A DNA stretch of 64,000 bases from the NCBI RefSeq assembly GCF_902459655.1, contig NZ_CABPSB010000012.1, positions 62,001-126,000 on the forward strand. Reading direction: 5' to 3'. The stretch comes from Pandoraea anhela (GTDB lineage Bacteria; Pseudomonadota; Gammaproteobacteria; Burkholderiales; Burkholderiaceae). Below are positions 8,545 to 16,139 of this stretch, piece by piece (positions within the stretch are counted from its first letter, which is position 1; each line of letters begins with the position of its first letter). The notes beneath the pieces were generated by a model, which ran no database searches, was not told where the DNA came from, and saw only the letters and a program-made list of their open reading frames with translations. A program made the translations under genes and the position numbers.

Positions 8545-9645
8545 ATGCAAAAGACATACGATATCGCCGTCATCGGCGGTGGCCTCGTCGGCATGGCGAT
8601 CGCCTACGGGCTCGCCAAGCGCGGACAACGCGTCGTCGTTTGCGATGGCGAAGACAACTCGCTGCGGGCCGCTCGCGGCAACTTCGGGCTGGTCTGGGTG
8701 CAGGGCAAAGGAGGCACCTGCACCAACTATGCACGCTGGTCGCTGCATTCCGCGAACACGTGGCAGGGCATGGCTGACGAACTCTTCGCACGCACCGGGG
8801 TGAACGTCGGCTTTCAGCGGCCCGGCGGGTTCAACATCGCGCAGACGGCCGACGAACTTGCCGTCAAGGTCGAGAGCATGCGCAAGCTCAAAGACGCCGA
8901 GCCGGCACTCGTCTACGAGGTGCTCGATCACGATGCGCTGGCCGAGCGTCTGCCGGCCATCGGCCCCGACGTGCATGGCGCCATCTATTCTCCGAACGAC
9001 GGCCACGTCAGTCCGCTCTACACACTGCGGGCCCTGTTCGCCGCGTTCGAGCAGTTGGGCGGCGAGTATGCGCCGAACGGGCGTGTGACCGATGTTCGCC
9101 CGCTGGGCAATGCGTTTCGCGTCAGCATGGGCGACGCGTCGTTCGACGCCGGGCGCGTGGTGCTGGCCGCCGGTCTGGGCAATCGCGACCTCGCGCCGAT
9201 GGTCGGGCTCGATGCGCCGGTCAAGCCGTTGCGCGGCCAGATTCTCGTGACCGAGCGCGTTAAGCCTTTCCTCGACTATCCGACGATCTACGTGCGTCAG
9301 ACTGTCGAAGGTTCCGTCATGCTCGGCGACTCCGCCGAAGACGTGGGCTTCAACGACGGTGTGACGCCGGACGTACTCGCCGACATCGCGCGTCGCGGCA
9401 TTGCACCGTTCCCCATCCTCAAGGATGTGCGCGTGGTGCGTGCGTGGGGCGCGCTGCGCGTGATGACCGCCGACGGCCTGCCGATCTACGAGGAATCGCA
9501 AGCCTGTCCGGGCGCCTTCCTCGCCACCTGCCACAGCGGTGTGACGCTTGCCGCCGCGCATTGTGAAACCCTCGCGCCGTGGATTCTCGGCGCCGAGCGT
9601 CCCGCGCTTCTGGATCATTTCTATGCCAAACGTTTCGCTGCTTAA
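8545..9645 (+). CDS. DadA/HcnC-type FAD-dependent amino-acid or opine dehydrogenase, catalytic subunit
   Basis: 366 residues of the D-amino-acid-oxidase/DadA superfamily. The N-terminal FAD dinucleotide fold reads VIGGGLVGMAIAYGLAKRG and a C-terminal flavin motif occurs near CHSGVTLAA. Enzymes of this group oxidise a secondary or primary amine to an imine. The gene is immediately followed by a small ferredoxin-like protein and an FAD/NAD(P) protein, the same three components as hydrogen cyanide synthase (HcnABC), opine oxidase (OoxA/OoxB plus small subunit) and D-hydroxyproline dehydrogenase. The start is three bases past the permease stop. The linked transporter argues for catabolism rather than cyanide production. 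Confidence 0.85.
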   Translation: MQKTYDIAVIGGGLVGMAIAYGLAKRGQRVVVCDGEDNSLRAARGNFGLVWVQGKGGTCTNYARWSLHSANTWQGMADELFARTGVNVGFQRPGGFNIAQTADELAVKVESMRKLKDAEPALVYEVLDHDALAERLPAIGPDVHGAIYSPNDGHVSPLYTLRALFAAFEQLGGEYAPNGRVTDVRPLGNAFRVSMGDASFDAGRVVLAAGLGNRDLAPMVGLDAPVKPLRGQILVTERVKPFLDYPTIYVRQTVEGSVMLGDSAEDVGFNDGVTPDVLADIARRGIAPFPILKDVRVVRAWGALRVMTADGLPIYEESQACPGAFLATCHSGVTLAAAHCETLAPWILGAERPALLDHFYAKRFAA

Positions 9646-9931
9646 GTCGCTGGCGCGCAGGGATGGCGCGACGGTGCGGATGTTCATCGAAGGAACCCCG
9701 GTCGACGTACCGGCGGATGTGAATGTGGCGGCGGCCTTGCTCTTCGCGGGCGTGACGGCATGCCGCACCACGCCCGTGACCGGCAGCGAGCGCGCGCCGT
9801 TCTGCATGATGGGCGTGTGTTTCGACTGTCTCGTGGAGATCGACGGCGTGCCGAACCGCCAGGGGTGCATGACGCCCGTGCGCGAGGGAATGCAGGTGCG
9901 TCGCATGATTGGCGCAAGGAGTTTGGCATGA
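9623..9931 (+). CDS. Small [2Fe-2S] subunit of the three-component dehydrogenase (HcnA-like)
   Basis: 102 residues. The Cys pattern FCMMGVCFDC followed 11 residues later by GCMTP gives C-x4-C-x2-C-x11-C, the plant-type [2Fe-2S] arrangement seen in HcnA and the small opine-oxidase subunit. It passes electrons between the two flavin subunits. The start at 9623 overlaps the preceding gene by 23 bases and its stop overlaps the next start by four. The frame is open back to 9548, but that part is a shadow. Confidence 0.88.
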   Translation: MPNVSLLKSLARRDGATVRMFIEGTPVDVPADVNVAAALLFAGVTACRTTPVTGSERAPFCMMGVCFDCLVEIDGVPNRQGCMTPVREGMQVRRMIGARSLA

Positions 9932-11361
9932 GTACGAAGCCCGTGGATTTACTGGTCGTCGGCGCAGGACCTGCGGGACTCGCCGCGGCGCTCGAAGCGA
10001 CGCGACACGGACTGGCCCCGCTGGTCGTCGACGAAAACGTGTTGCCGGGTGGTCAGATCTACCGCAGCGTGAGCCGTTCGCCGCTGGCCGACCCAGGTGT
10101 GCTCGGACCGGACTATCTGCGCGGGCGCGCGCTCGTCGATGCATTTGCCCAAGCGGACATCGCCTATTGGCCGCAGACACTCGCCTGGCAGATCGGCATG
10201 GACAAACGTGTCTGCGTTACGCGGCAAAGCGCGGGCGGCGGCACGTTGCAGATCGAGGCAAGCGCGATCGTGCTCGCCGGCGGCGCACAGGAGCGTCCGT
10301 TCCCGATACCGGGATGGACCTTGCCCGGCGTGATGGGCGTGGGGGCGGCGCAGACGTTGCTCAAGGCATCCGCGTTGGTGCCGGATACGCCTGCGGTGCT
10401 GGCCGGTTGCGGCCCGTTGCTCTACCTGTTCGCGTGGCAACTCATCAATGCGGGTGTGCCGGTGCGCGCGATCCTCGACACGGCCGAAGCGAGCGGACGC
10501 CGCGAAGCGTTGCGTCACGCCGGCGGCGCCTTGCGCGCGCCGTCCTATCTGCTCAAGGGCTTCAAACTGCTGCGCGCGATTCGCGCGGCGGGCGTGCGGC
10601 ACGTCAAGCATGTGTCGTCGTTGCGCGTGCTGGGCAAAACGCAGGCCGAGGCCATCGAGTATGTGGCCGACGGCAAGACGCAACGTATCGATACGGCGCT
10701 GGTGTTGTTGCATCAGGGGGTGATTCCGAACACACAGGTCACGCGCTCGATCGGTTGCGATCACGAGTGGGACGACGCGCAGTTGTGCTGGCGTCCGAAG
10801 ACCGACCTCTGGGGGGAAACCAGCGTGCCGGGCATCTTCGTGGCCGGAGACGGGGCCGGTATCGGCGGGGCGCTGGCGGCGGAGCCGTCGGGGCGCCTGG
10901 CGGCGGTTCAGGCCGCCGCGAAGCTCGGCAAGATCGACGCGGCCAGACGCGACTCGCGCGCGGTGTCGCTGCGTCGCGAACTGGCGTCGCACACGGCGAT
11001 CCGTCCGTTCCTGGATGCGCTTTACCGTCCCGCCGACGACTTCCGTGCCCCCGTCGACGACAGCACCATCGTGTGCCGTTGCGAAGAGGTGACGGCAGGG
11101 GACGTGCGGCGCATGGCCGGGCTGGGGTGCGTCGGACCGAACCAGACGAAGACCTTCTCGCGTTGCGGCATGGGACCTTGCCAGGGCCGGTTCTGCGGCA
11201 TGACCGTGGCTGAACTGCTGGCGCAGGCACAAGGCTGTGCGGTGCCGGAAGTGGGCTACTACCGCATCCGTCCCCCCATCAAGCCGGTGACGCTGGGCGA
11301 ACTGGCCTCGGCCGTCGAAGCCCCCGAATTTCTGAGTGAACGCGCAGGTTTCCCCAAGTAG
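9928..11361 (+). CDS. FAD/NAD(P)-binding subunit with C-terminal BFD-type [2Fe-2S] domain (HcnB/OoxA-like)
   Basis: 477 residues. The N-terminal FAD fold is LLVVGAGPAGLAAALEA; a second dinucleotide-binding region is present in the middle. The C-terminal BFD-like iron-sulfur domain has Cys in CRCEEV and in CGMGPCQGRFC. This is the architecture of HcnB, OoxA and D-hydroxyproline dehydrogenase large subunits. AAGGAG lies seven bases before the ATG. It is co-translated with the small [2Fe-2S] subunit. Together the three proteins probably form one membrane-associated dehydrogenase feeding the respiratory chain. Confidence 0.88.
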   Translation: MSTKPVDLLVVGAGPAGLAAALEATRHGLAPLVVDENVLPGGQIYRSVSRSPLADPGVLGPDYLRGRALVDAFAQADIAYWPQTLAWQIGMDKRVCVTRQSAGGGTLQIEASAIVLAGGAQERPFPIPGWTLPGVMGVGAAQTLLKASALVPDTPAVLAGCGPLLYLFAWQLINAGVPVRAILDTAEASGRREALRHAGGALRAPSYLLKGFKLLRAIRAAGVRHVKHVSSLRVLGKTQAEAIEYVADGKTQRIDTALVLLHQGVIPNTQVTRSIGCDHEWDDAQLCWRPKTDLWGETSVPGIFVAGDGAGIGGALAAEPSGRLAAVQAAAKLGKIDAARRDSRAVSLRRELASHTAIRPFLDALYRPADDFRAPVDDSTIVCRCEEVTAGDVRRMAGLGCVGPNQTKTFSRCGMGPCQGRFCGMTVAELLAQAQGCAVPEVGYYRIRPPIKPVTLGELASAVEAPEFLSERAGFPK

Positions 11362-11418
11362 GTGAGATGGCTCGCGCCTTTCATCTACTGCTTTTTATTC
11401 CCTTTTGGAGACGTGGTA

Positions 11419-11784
11419 ATGAGCGATATTCAACGTCATCACACGAATGCACGGATGAGCCGTGTGGTGGTGCACAACGGAACGGTCTACATCGGCGGCC
11501 AGACAGCCGACGACCGCAGTCAGGACATTACCGGCCAGACGCAGCAGGTGTTGGCGAAGATCGACGGCTATTTGAAGGACGCCGGTATCGACAAGTCGCG
11601 TCTGCTCTCGGCGCAGGTGTGGCTCAAGGACATCGAGTCGGACTTCGCCGGCATGAACGCCGTGTGGGACGCTTGGACGAGCCCGGGGAACACACCGACG
11701 CGCGCGACGGTGGAGTCGCGCCTGGCGGCGTCGGACCTGCTCGTCGAGATCGCCGTGATCGCTGCGGCGAAGTCAGGCGTCTGA
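11419..11784 (+). CDS. RidA-family enamine/imine deaminase
   Basis: 121 residues with the RidA/YjgF signature (VVHNGTVYIGGQTADD near the start; TPTRATVESRLAASDLLVEI near the end, holding the conserved Arg). RidA proteins hydrolyse reactive 2-imino or enamine acids. That fits a position directly after an amine-oxidising complex, whose product would be an imine. The ATG at 11419 with GGAG eight bases upstream was preferred over the frame opening at 11362. It is the last gene of the operon. Confidence 0.9.
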   Translation: MSDIQRHHTNARMSRVVVHNGTVYIGGQTADDRSQDITGQTQQVLAKIDGYLKDAGIDKSRLLSAQVWLKDIESDFAGMNAVWDAWTSPGNTPTRATVESRLAASDLLVEIAVIAAAKSGV

Positions 11785-11791
11785 CCTGTCG

Positions 11792-11827
11792 GAGGCTCAA
11801 GAGGCTCCAGAGGCTTCGGAGGCTTGA
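11792..11827. repeat. Four 9-bp tandem repeats after the RidA gene
   Basis: GAGGCT followed by CAA, CCA, TCG and TGA in four exact 9-bp steps, starting seven bases past the RidA stop. They lie between the stop and the operon terminator. Confidence 0.9.
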
Positions 11828-11865
11828 GAAGCGTCCGACGATCATACGCAGCAGGAAAGACATTG

Positions 11866-11892
11866 GGCCCGCAGCACCTTGCGGGCCTTTTT
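11866..11892 (+). terminator. Rho-independent terminator of the transport/oxidation operon
   Basis: GGCCCGCA (11866-11873) pairs with TGCGGGCC (11880-11887) around a six-base loop, followed by TTTTT. Ends the eight-gene operon. Confidence 0.9.
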
Positions 11893-12137
11893 CATGGGCG
11901 TCGCCCAACACGGCCTGATGCCGCCCGCCGCTGCCCGGAGTCAATGAACGAAGTAATGTCAACGCACTGGTGAATGAGATTTGCCCGCCGCGCGTCGCGA
12001 TGTGAAGCTGGAAGTCCCGGAGGGCAGGCATAATGCGCGAACCGGTACATGATCGGCAGCAAGTCGGGCGTATTTATCTCATTTTTCGAGAGAATTCGAC
12101 ACGAACTTAGGTGTCCCTCATCGAAAACTCAGGCGAC

Positions 12138-13238
12138 ATGACGGATTCATCGACAGACCAGTCTTCCCGTTATCAGACCCAAAAGGGGCGAGACTTCTCT
12201 CGTCGCGTGCTGGGACTGCGCAGTCTGGGGTGTGTGCTGAGCGCCATCGCGGTGTTCGTCGCTATCCAACGCGCCGGGGCGTCGCATATCGGCTATGGGA
12301 TCTGGGCGCTCAACGCGTTCCTGTGGCCGGCCTTTGCGCACGCCATCGCCATGTCGTCGTCCGATCCGGTGGCGGCCGAGCGTCGCAATCTGCTGTGCGA
12401 TTCGGCCTTCGGCGGCGGGTGGGTGGTCGCCATGCAATTTAGCGGCGTACCGTCGGCGGTGCTGGTGTCGGTCCTTCTTATGCACAATGCGTCCGTCGGC
12501 GGATACCGCCTGCTGCGCGACGGTATTCTGGCGTTGATCTTCGGCGGGCTGCTGACCGGCAGCGTGCTCGGCTTCACGGTTCAGACGCACATCGCGTTCC
12601 GCGAGTTGGTGGCAAGTCTGCCGCTGTTGCTCATTTACCCGACGCTGGTGGGAGTCACCAGCTTTCGGCTGGCGAAACGGCTGTCGAAAAGCGAACGTAC
12701 GCTGCGGCGGATCAGCGATCAGGACGATCTCACGTCGTTGCTCCACCGCCGCTCCTGGATGCGCGCGCTCACGGCTTGCTTCGCCGACAAGCGACTGGGC
12801 CGCTCCGGCACGGCGAGCATCGCGCTCATCGACATCGACGGTTTCAAGGAAATCAACGACCTGCACGGTCATCTTCAGGGCGATTCGCTGATTCGGATTC
12901 TGTCCGACGTGCTGTTGACCGAACTGGGCAGCCACGATGTGAGCGGACGGTACGGGGGCGATGAATTCTGCGTACTGTTCGACGGCCAATCGGCCGAGAA
13001 AGCGCGCCGGAAACTGGAAAAGGTCTGCGCCGTGTTTTCGGACGCGACACAAGGCCTCGATGCGTCACGCAGCGTGACGTTGAGCGTCGGGGTGGCGAAC
13101 TACACGGTGAATCTGATTTCCCCTACAGCCTGGCTGGCCATGGCCGATCACGCGTTGTACAACGCCAAGCGCCTGGGGAAGAATCGAATCGTGATCGCCG
13201 ACATCGACGGGGGTTTCGAGGGCGTGGCGCTTCGCTGA
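12138..13238 (+). CDS. Membrane diguanylate cyclase (GGDEF)
   Basis: 366 residues. The N-terminal half (about 25-190) has five to six hydrophobic helices with no recognised sensor domain. The GGDEF domain follows (DDLTSLLHRRSWMRAL; IALIDIDGFKEINDLHGH; RYGGDEF). An intact GGDEF implies synthesis of cyclic di-GMP, the biofilm/motility messenger. The inhibitory RxxD I-site, expected five residues before the active-site motif, reads GSHD, so product inhibition there is probably absent. A GTG at 12111 is also in frame but has no ribosome site. The ATG at 12138 has only a weak one, so the start is uncertain. The gene converges with the sigma factor gene. Confidence 0.88.
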   Translation: MTDSSTDQSSRYQTQKGRDFSRRVLGLRSLGCVLSAIAVFVAIQRAGASHIGYGIWALNAFLWPAFAHAIAMSSSDPVAAERRNLLCDSAFGGGWVVAMQFSGVPSAVLVSVLLMHNASVGGYRLLRDGILALIFGGLLTGSVLGFTVQTHIAFRELVASLPLLLIYPTLVGVTSFRLAKRLSKSERTLRRISDQDDLTSLLHRRSWMRALTACFADKRLGRSGTASIALIDIDGFKEINDLHGHLQGDSLIRILSDVLLTELGSHDVSGRYGGDEFCVLFDGQSAEKARRKLEKVCAVFSDATQGLDASRSVTLSVGVANYTVNLISPTAWLAMADHALYNAKRLGKNRIVIADIDGGFEGVALR

Positions 13239-13284
13239 CGATGTCGGCGCGGGGCCGTGCCGGCGCGCGGCGGGCGGTCCCGGC

Positions 13285-13308
13285 ACGGCGACACGGCGAC
13301 ACGGCGAC
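13285..13308. repeat. Three 8-bp tandem repeats between convergent genes
   Basis: ACGGCGAC repeated three times without a mismatch, in the 98-base gap between the diguanylate cyclase and sigma factor stops. Confidence 0.9.
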
Positions 13309-13336
13309 ACGATTCGGCGCTGGCCGTCGGCCAGCG

Positions 13337-13909
13337 TCAGACCGCCTCTTCGCACGCGCCGTTGATCCACGGCGTGAGCGCCTGACGGGCGTCCTGCATC
13401 ATGAAATTCACCAGCGTGGTCGAGACGCCCAACGACTGGGCGATCTCACGTTGCGTGCAATCCTGGAAGTAATACATCTCGAAGACAGTGCGTGTGCGCT
13501 CGGGCAAGGTCTTGAGCCGGTCGAGCATGCCGCCGATCATCTGTCGCGCCGTGACCTGCGCCTCGGGCGAGGCCGCGCGATCGGGCATATCGATCGCCTC
13601 GTCTTCTACCGTGAACACCCGGTTCTCGATTTGCTGGCGACGATAGCCGTCTAACGCCAGATTGCGTACCACCTGCATGACATAGCTGGCGGGATGCCGG
13701 ACCGGGCACGTGCTGCGTGCGTCGCACAACTTGATGTACGCATCCTGCACCACATCTTCCGCGCGGCACGGGCAGCCGAGAATCCGCATCGCCAGTCCGA
13801 CCAGTGCGCGTCGGTGGGTGACGAAGACCTGACCGACAACGCCGTCCTCCGTGTCATTGCCCTTAGGCATCCAGCCGGGGCACCCGGCATAACTTAACTG
13901 CTCGCTCAT
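13337..13909 (-). CDS. Iron-starvation ECF sigma factor (PvdS/OrbS type)
   Basis: 190 residues. Sigma region 2 spans about 28-95 (RILGCPCRAEDVVQDAYIKL; NLALDGYRRQQ) and region 4 about 125-185 (LPERTRTVFEMYYFQDCTQR; IAQSLGVSTTLVNFMMQ). No anti-sigma gene is adjacent, as with PvdS and OrbS, which are controlled by Fur instead. Its place at the edge of a siderophore NRPS locus and the seven TAAAT-N16-CGTC-like boxes in front of the locus operons make it the likely activator of the cluster. The ATG at 13909 has GGAGG seven bases upstream. The frame remains open far upstream to 14950, but that part is antisense to the phosphopantetheinyl transferase gene and the promoter region. Confidence 0.93.
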   Translation of the reverse strand: MSEQLSYAGCPGWMPKGNDTEDGVVGQVFVTHRRALVGLAMRILGCPCRAEDVVQDAYIKLCDARSTCPVRHPASYVMQVVRNLALDGYRRQQIENRVFTVEDEAIDMPDRAASPEAQVTARQMIGGMLDRLKTLPERTRTVFEMYYFQDCTQREIAQSLGVSTTLVNFMMQDARQALTPWINGACEEAV

Positions 13910-14196
13910 GCTTTTGCCTCCAGATCGGCATCGAAGGCACGGCTGTGTGGCGACGCGCTGCAACTGTCGCTTTGGAACCACACTGGCGAGCCCGAAAAAG
14001 GCACGAACACAGCCGATGACAAAGTGACGGGCGAACGCCGCCAGGAACGACGCCCACGGCGCATTCCAACACAACGGTGCAGGGAGAAAAGACAGGACTG
14101 CAGAACTTCCGCCGCTCAGATCCGACGGACGCACAACTCGGATTGCGGCCGGTGCGCCTATAACTTTCCGCAGGTATCGCAGCAAATTTGACGTAA

Positions 14197-14225
14197 ACAA
14201 TAGTGAAAATGAGAATGGTTTGCAA
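14197..14225 (-). promoter_or_regulatory. Candidate sigma-70 promoter of the ECF sigma gene
   Basis: On the minus strand TTGCAA (14220-14225) and TATTGT (14197-14202) are separated by 17 bases. A start near 14190 would leave a leader of about 280 bases before the sigma gene. The candidate Fur box covers the spacer and the -35 element. Confidence 0.5.
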
Positions 14226-14227
14226 TT
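14208..14227. promoter_or_regulatory. Candidate Fur box
   Basis: AATGAGAATGGTTTGCAATT. The left half is the classical AATGAGAAT; the right half is a weaker match to the inverted copy. It overlaps the putative sigma-gene promoter, and the first IS box follows directly. Iron-replete Fur bound here would shut off the sigma factor and, indirectly, the whole cluster. Confidence 0.6.
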
Positions 14228-14250
14228 AATATTTTGATGCGCAAGACGTC
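14226..14250 (+). promoter_or_regulatory. IS-box promoter (TTAAT-N16-CGTC) for the PPTase operon
   Basis: TTAAT at 14226-14230, exactly 16 bases, then CGTC at 14247-14250; the PvdS consensus is TAAAT-N16-CGT. A start near 14257 leaves a 22-base leader before the PPTase ATG. One mismatch in the -35 element. Confidence 0.6.
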
Positions 14251-14278
14251 TGTCGATTGAGTCGCCTTTCATTTCGTT

Positions 14279-15022
14279 ATGCCAATGAGCCTTACTTTGC
14301 AATTCATCAGGATTGCTGATGCCTTCGAGACACCGTCCCGTGCGGTGGCGCGGTTGTCCTCCGACGAGCACTTTCGGATGTCGCGCCTGCACAAGGCGGA
14401 GGATCGGGCGCGCTTCGCGGCCGTGAGGGCATCGCTGCGCGAGGCGCTGGGCCGCGAGTTGGGGGTCCCGCCGGGCGATATCGTGTTCGAGACGGACGCC
14501 AACGGGCGGCCCGGACTGGTCGGGGGGGCAGCGCTTGACTTCAACGTGAGTCACGCAGGGCAATGGGGCATGCTGGCGTATTCGCGGAATGTGCGTGTCG
14601 GAGTCGACATCGAGCGGCTCGATGCCGTTGCCGACCCGCGCAGCCTCTGGAACATCTGCCTGCATGCCGAAGAGCAACGCGCGCTGCTGATGCGCAGTTT
14701 CCAGTTGGCAGGGCGGGGCGGCGGGGCGCAAGCAGCGTTCCACTGGATCTGGAGCCTGAAGGAAGCCGTTTTCAAGGCGCTCGGCACCGGCTTGCAGGAC
14801 GGTCTGACGGCGTTGAGCGTCGACGTGGATGCCGTTGCGCGGGCGGCGGCTGCCGTCGAGGGCAGGTTCGACAGCGCTTTTTGTCCTGGCGCGGCAGGCC
14901 ACACGATCGCCTGGCGTGCCGACGACCCCGAACTGGCTCGCGGGCTGCACGGGCTGGAACTCCGTCTGCTGCCTGCGCCGGCGGGCTATTGTGCCGCGCT
15001 GGCGTGGCTGCCGAAGGGGTAA
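14279..15022 (+). CDS. 4'-Phosphopantetheinyl transferase (Sfp type)
   Basis: 247 residues. It converts the apo carrier domains of the NRPSs to the holo form by attaching the phosphopantetheine arm of CoA to a Ser. Visible motifs are FNVSHAGQWGMLAYS, VGVDIERL (Mg-binding Asp and Glu) and WSLKEAVFKALGTGL, in the usual order for the Sfp family. It is the first gene of the rightward operon PPTase-mbtH-thioesterase-reductase, behind an IS-box promoter and divergent from the sigma factor. The start could also be the ATG six bases further on; neither has a clear ribosome site. Confidence 0.92.
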   Translation: MPMSLTLQFIRIADAFETPSRAVARLSSDEHFRMSRLHKAEDRARFAAVRASLREALGRELGVPPGDIVFETDANGRPGLVGGAALDFNVSHAGQWGMLAYSRNVRVGVDIERLDAVADPRSLWNICLHAEEQRALLMRSFQLAGRGGGAQAAFHWIWSLKEAVFKALGTGLQDGLTALSVDVDAVARAAAAVEGRFDSAFCPGAAGHTIAWRADDPELARGLHGLELRLLPAPAGYCAALAWLPKG

Positions 15023-15130
15023 ATTGCAGCGATGCTGGACCGTCTGTCAGCCAGAGAGGGGGCGCAGATCGCGCTCCCAATGGTGCAATGGTTTGGCAGG
15101 ATTCAAGTCAGACGCTTACAGGAGTGATCG

Positions 15131-15358
15131 ATGAGTTTCGACGACGAGAATTGCGTGTTCCGAGTGGTCATCAACGACGAAGAGCAGTACGCCATCTGGC
15201 CGGACTACCGGCCCGTGCCCGCCGGATGGCGCGAAGTCGGGGTGAGTGGCAACAAGGCGACGTGTCTGGCGCACATCGAAACGGTGTGGACGGATATGCG
15301 TCCGCGCAGCTTGCGCGAGCACCTCGCCACGCAGGGCGATGCACGCAATGTCGTCTGA
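15131..15358 (+). CDS. MbtH-like NRPS accessory protein
   Basis: 75 residues. MbtH proteins bind adenylation domains and are needed for their folding or activity. Conserved features are [19 protein letters not shown] and [13 protein letters not shown]. The Ser of the usual NxEEQYSxWP motif is Ala here. AGGAG lies six bases before the ATG. It is the counterpart of OrbH in ornibactin loci. Confidence 0.95.
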   Translation: MSFDDENCVFRVVINDEEQYAIWPDYRPVPAGWREVGVSGNKATCLAHIETVWTDMRPRSLREHLATQGDARNVV

Positions 15359-16139
15359 CGCATCTGAGGCAATTCAGGCATTCGGGGCGTGCCGCCTGCT
15401 GTGCCTGCCCTGTGCGGGCGGCAGCGCCACCGTGTATGCGCGATGGTCGCAGGCCGCACCGTCCTGGCTGGCGGTACGCCCGGTGGAGTTGCCGGGCCGT
15501 GGCACGCGCCATCACGAACCGCTTCAGCACGACCCGCATCGGCTGGCGGACCAGCTGACCGAGGAGTGCCTCGCTCGGCATGTCGGAGCCGGCACGCGTT
15601 TCGCGCTGTTCGGGCATAGCCTGGGCGGTTTGCTGGCGTTCGAGATCGCGCATCGTCTGCATGCGCAGGGGTACACGCCTGCGGCCCTGTTCGTGGCGGC
15701 GAGCCGTCCGCCCGCCACGCGCGACGACAGCCGCTACGCGGCGCTGGTCGACGATGCCGACGTGTTGGCCGAGATGCGCGCGCTGGGCGGCACACCGGAG
15801 GCCTTGCTCGCGGAGCCTGAACTCATGGCGATGGTGCTGCCCGTCATCAAGGCAGACTTCCAGTTGTGTGGCCATTACCGGCGGGCATCGTCGGAAAAGC
15901 GTGCGCCGTTGCCGTTGCCGATTCATGCGATGGCCGGACGCCGCGACAGTTTCGCGCCGGAGGTCCTCGACGACTGGCGCTGCGAGACGCGTGGCGCCTA
16001 CACGCGTACCGACTTCGAAGGCGATCACTTCTTCGTTCGCGACGATCCTGCGCAACTGCTGGCCGTCGTCGCCAACAAGCTCGCGCCCGCGATGCACGCG
16101 CCGCCGGCGGTGGCGGTGGCAGTGGCGGCGGCCCAATGA
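15348..16139 (+). CDS. Type II thioesterase
   Basis: 263 residues of the alpha/beta-hydrolase editing thioesterases that clear misprimed or stalled carrier domains. The N-terminal [15 protein letters not shown] block, the nucleophile elbow GHSLGG, the acidic residue in AGRRDSFAP and the catalytic His in FEGDHFFV form the catalytic set. The start overlaps the MbtH gene by 11 bases; an ATG three codons earlier is possible. Its stop overlaps the next start in an ATGA. Confidence 0.93.
   Translation: MSSDASEAIQAFGACRLLCLPCAGGSATVYARWSQAAPSWLAVRPVELPGRGTRHHEPLQHDPHRLADQLTEECLARHVGAGTRFALFGHSLGGLLAFEIAHRLHAQGYTPAALFVAASRPPATRDDSRYAALVDDADVLAEMRALGGTPEALLAEPELMAMVLPVIKADFQLCGHYRRASSEKRAPLPLPIHAMAGRRDSFAPEVLDDWRCETRGAYTRTDFEGDHFFVRDDPAQLLAVVANKLAPAMHAPPAVAVAVAAAQ

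Noticed and set aside
8545-11361. Reading the three-component dehydrogenase as hydrogen cyanide synthase
   Set aside because: Subunit architecture fits, but gene order differs and the linked importer, LysR regulator and RidA point to catabolism of an imported amine.
13910-14950. Extension of the sigma-factor frame to 537 codons
   Set aside because: The extra part is antisense to the phosphopantetheinyl transferase gene and covers its promoter; the ATG at 13909 has a strong ribosome site.
15023-15130. Possible separate promoter for the MbtH gene
   Set aside because: No IS box or convincing sigma-70 elements in the 108-base gap; probably read from the PPTase promoter.
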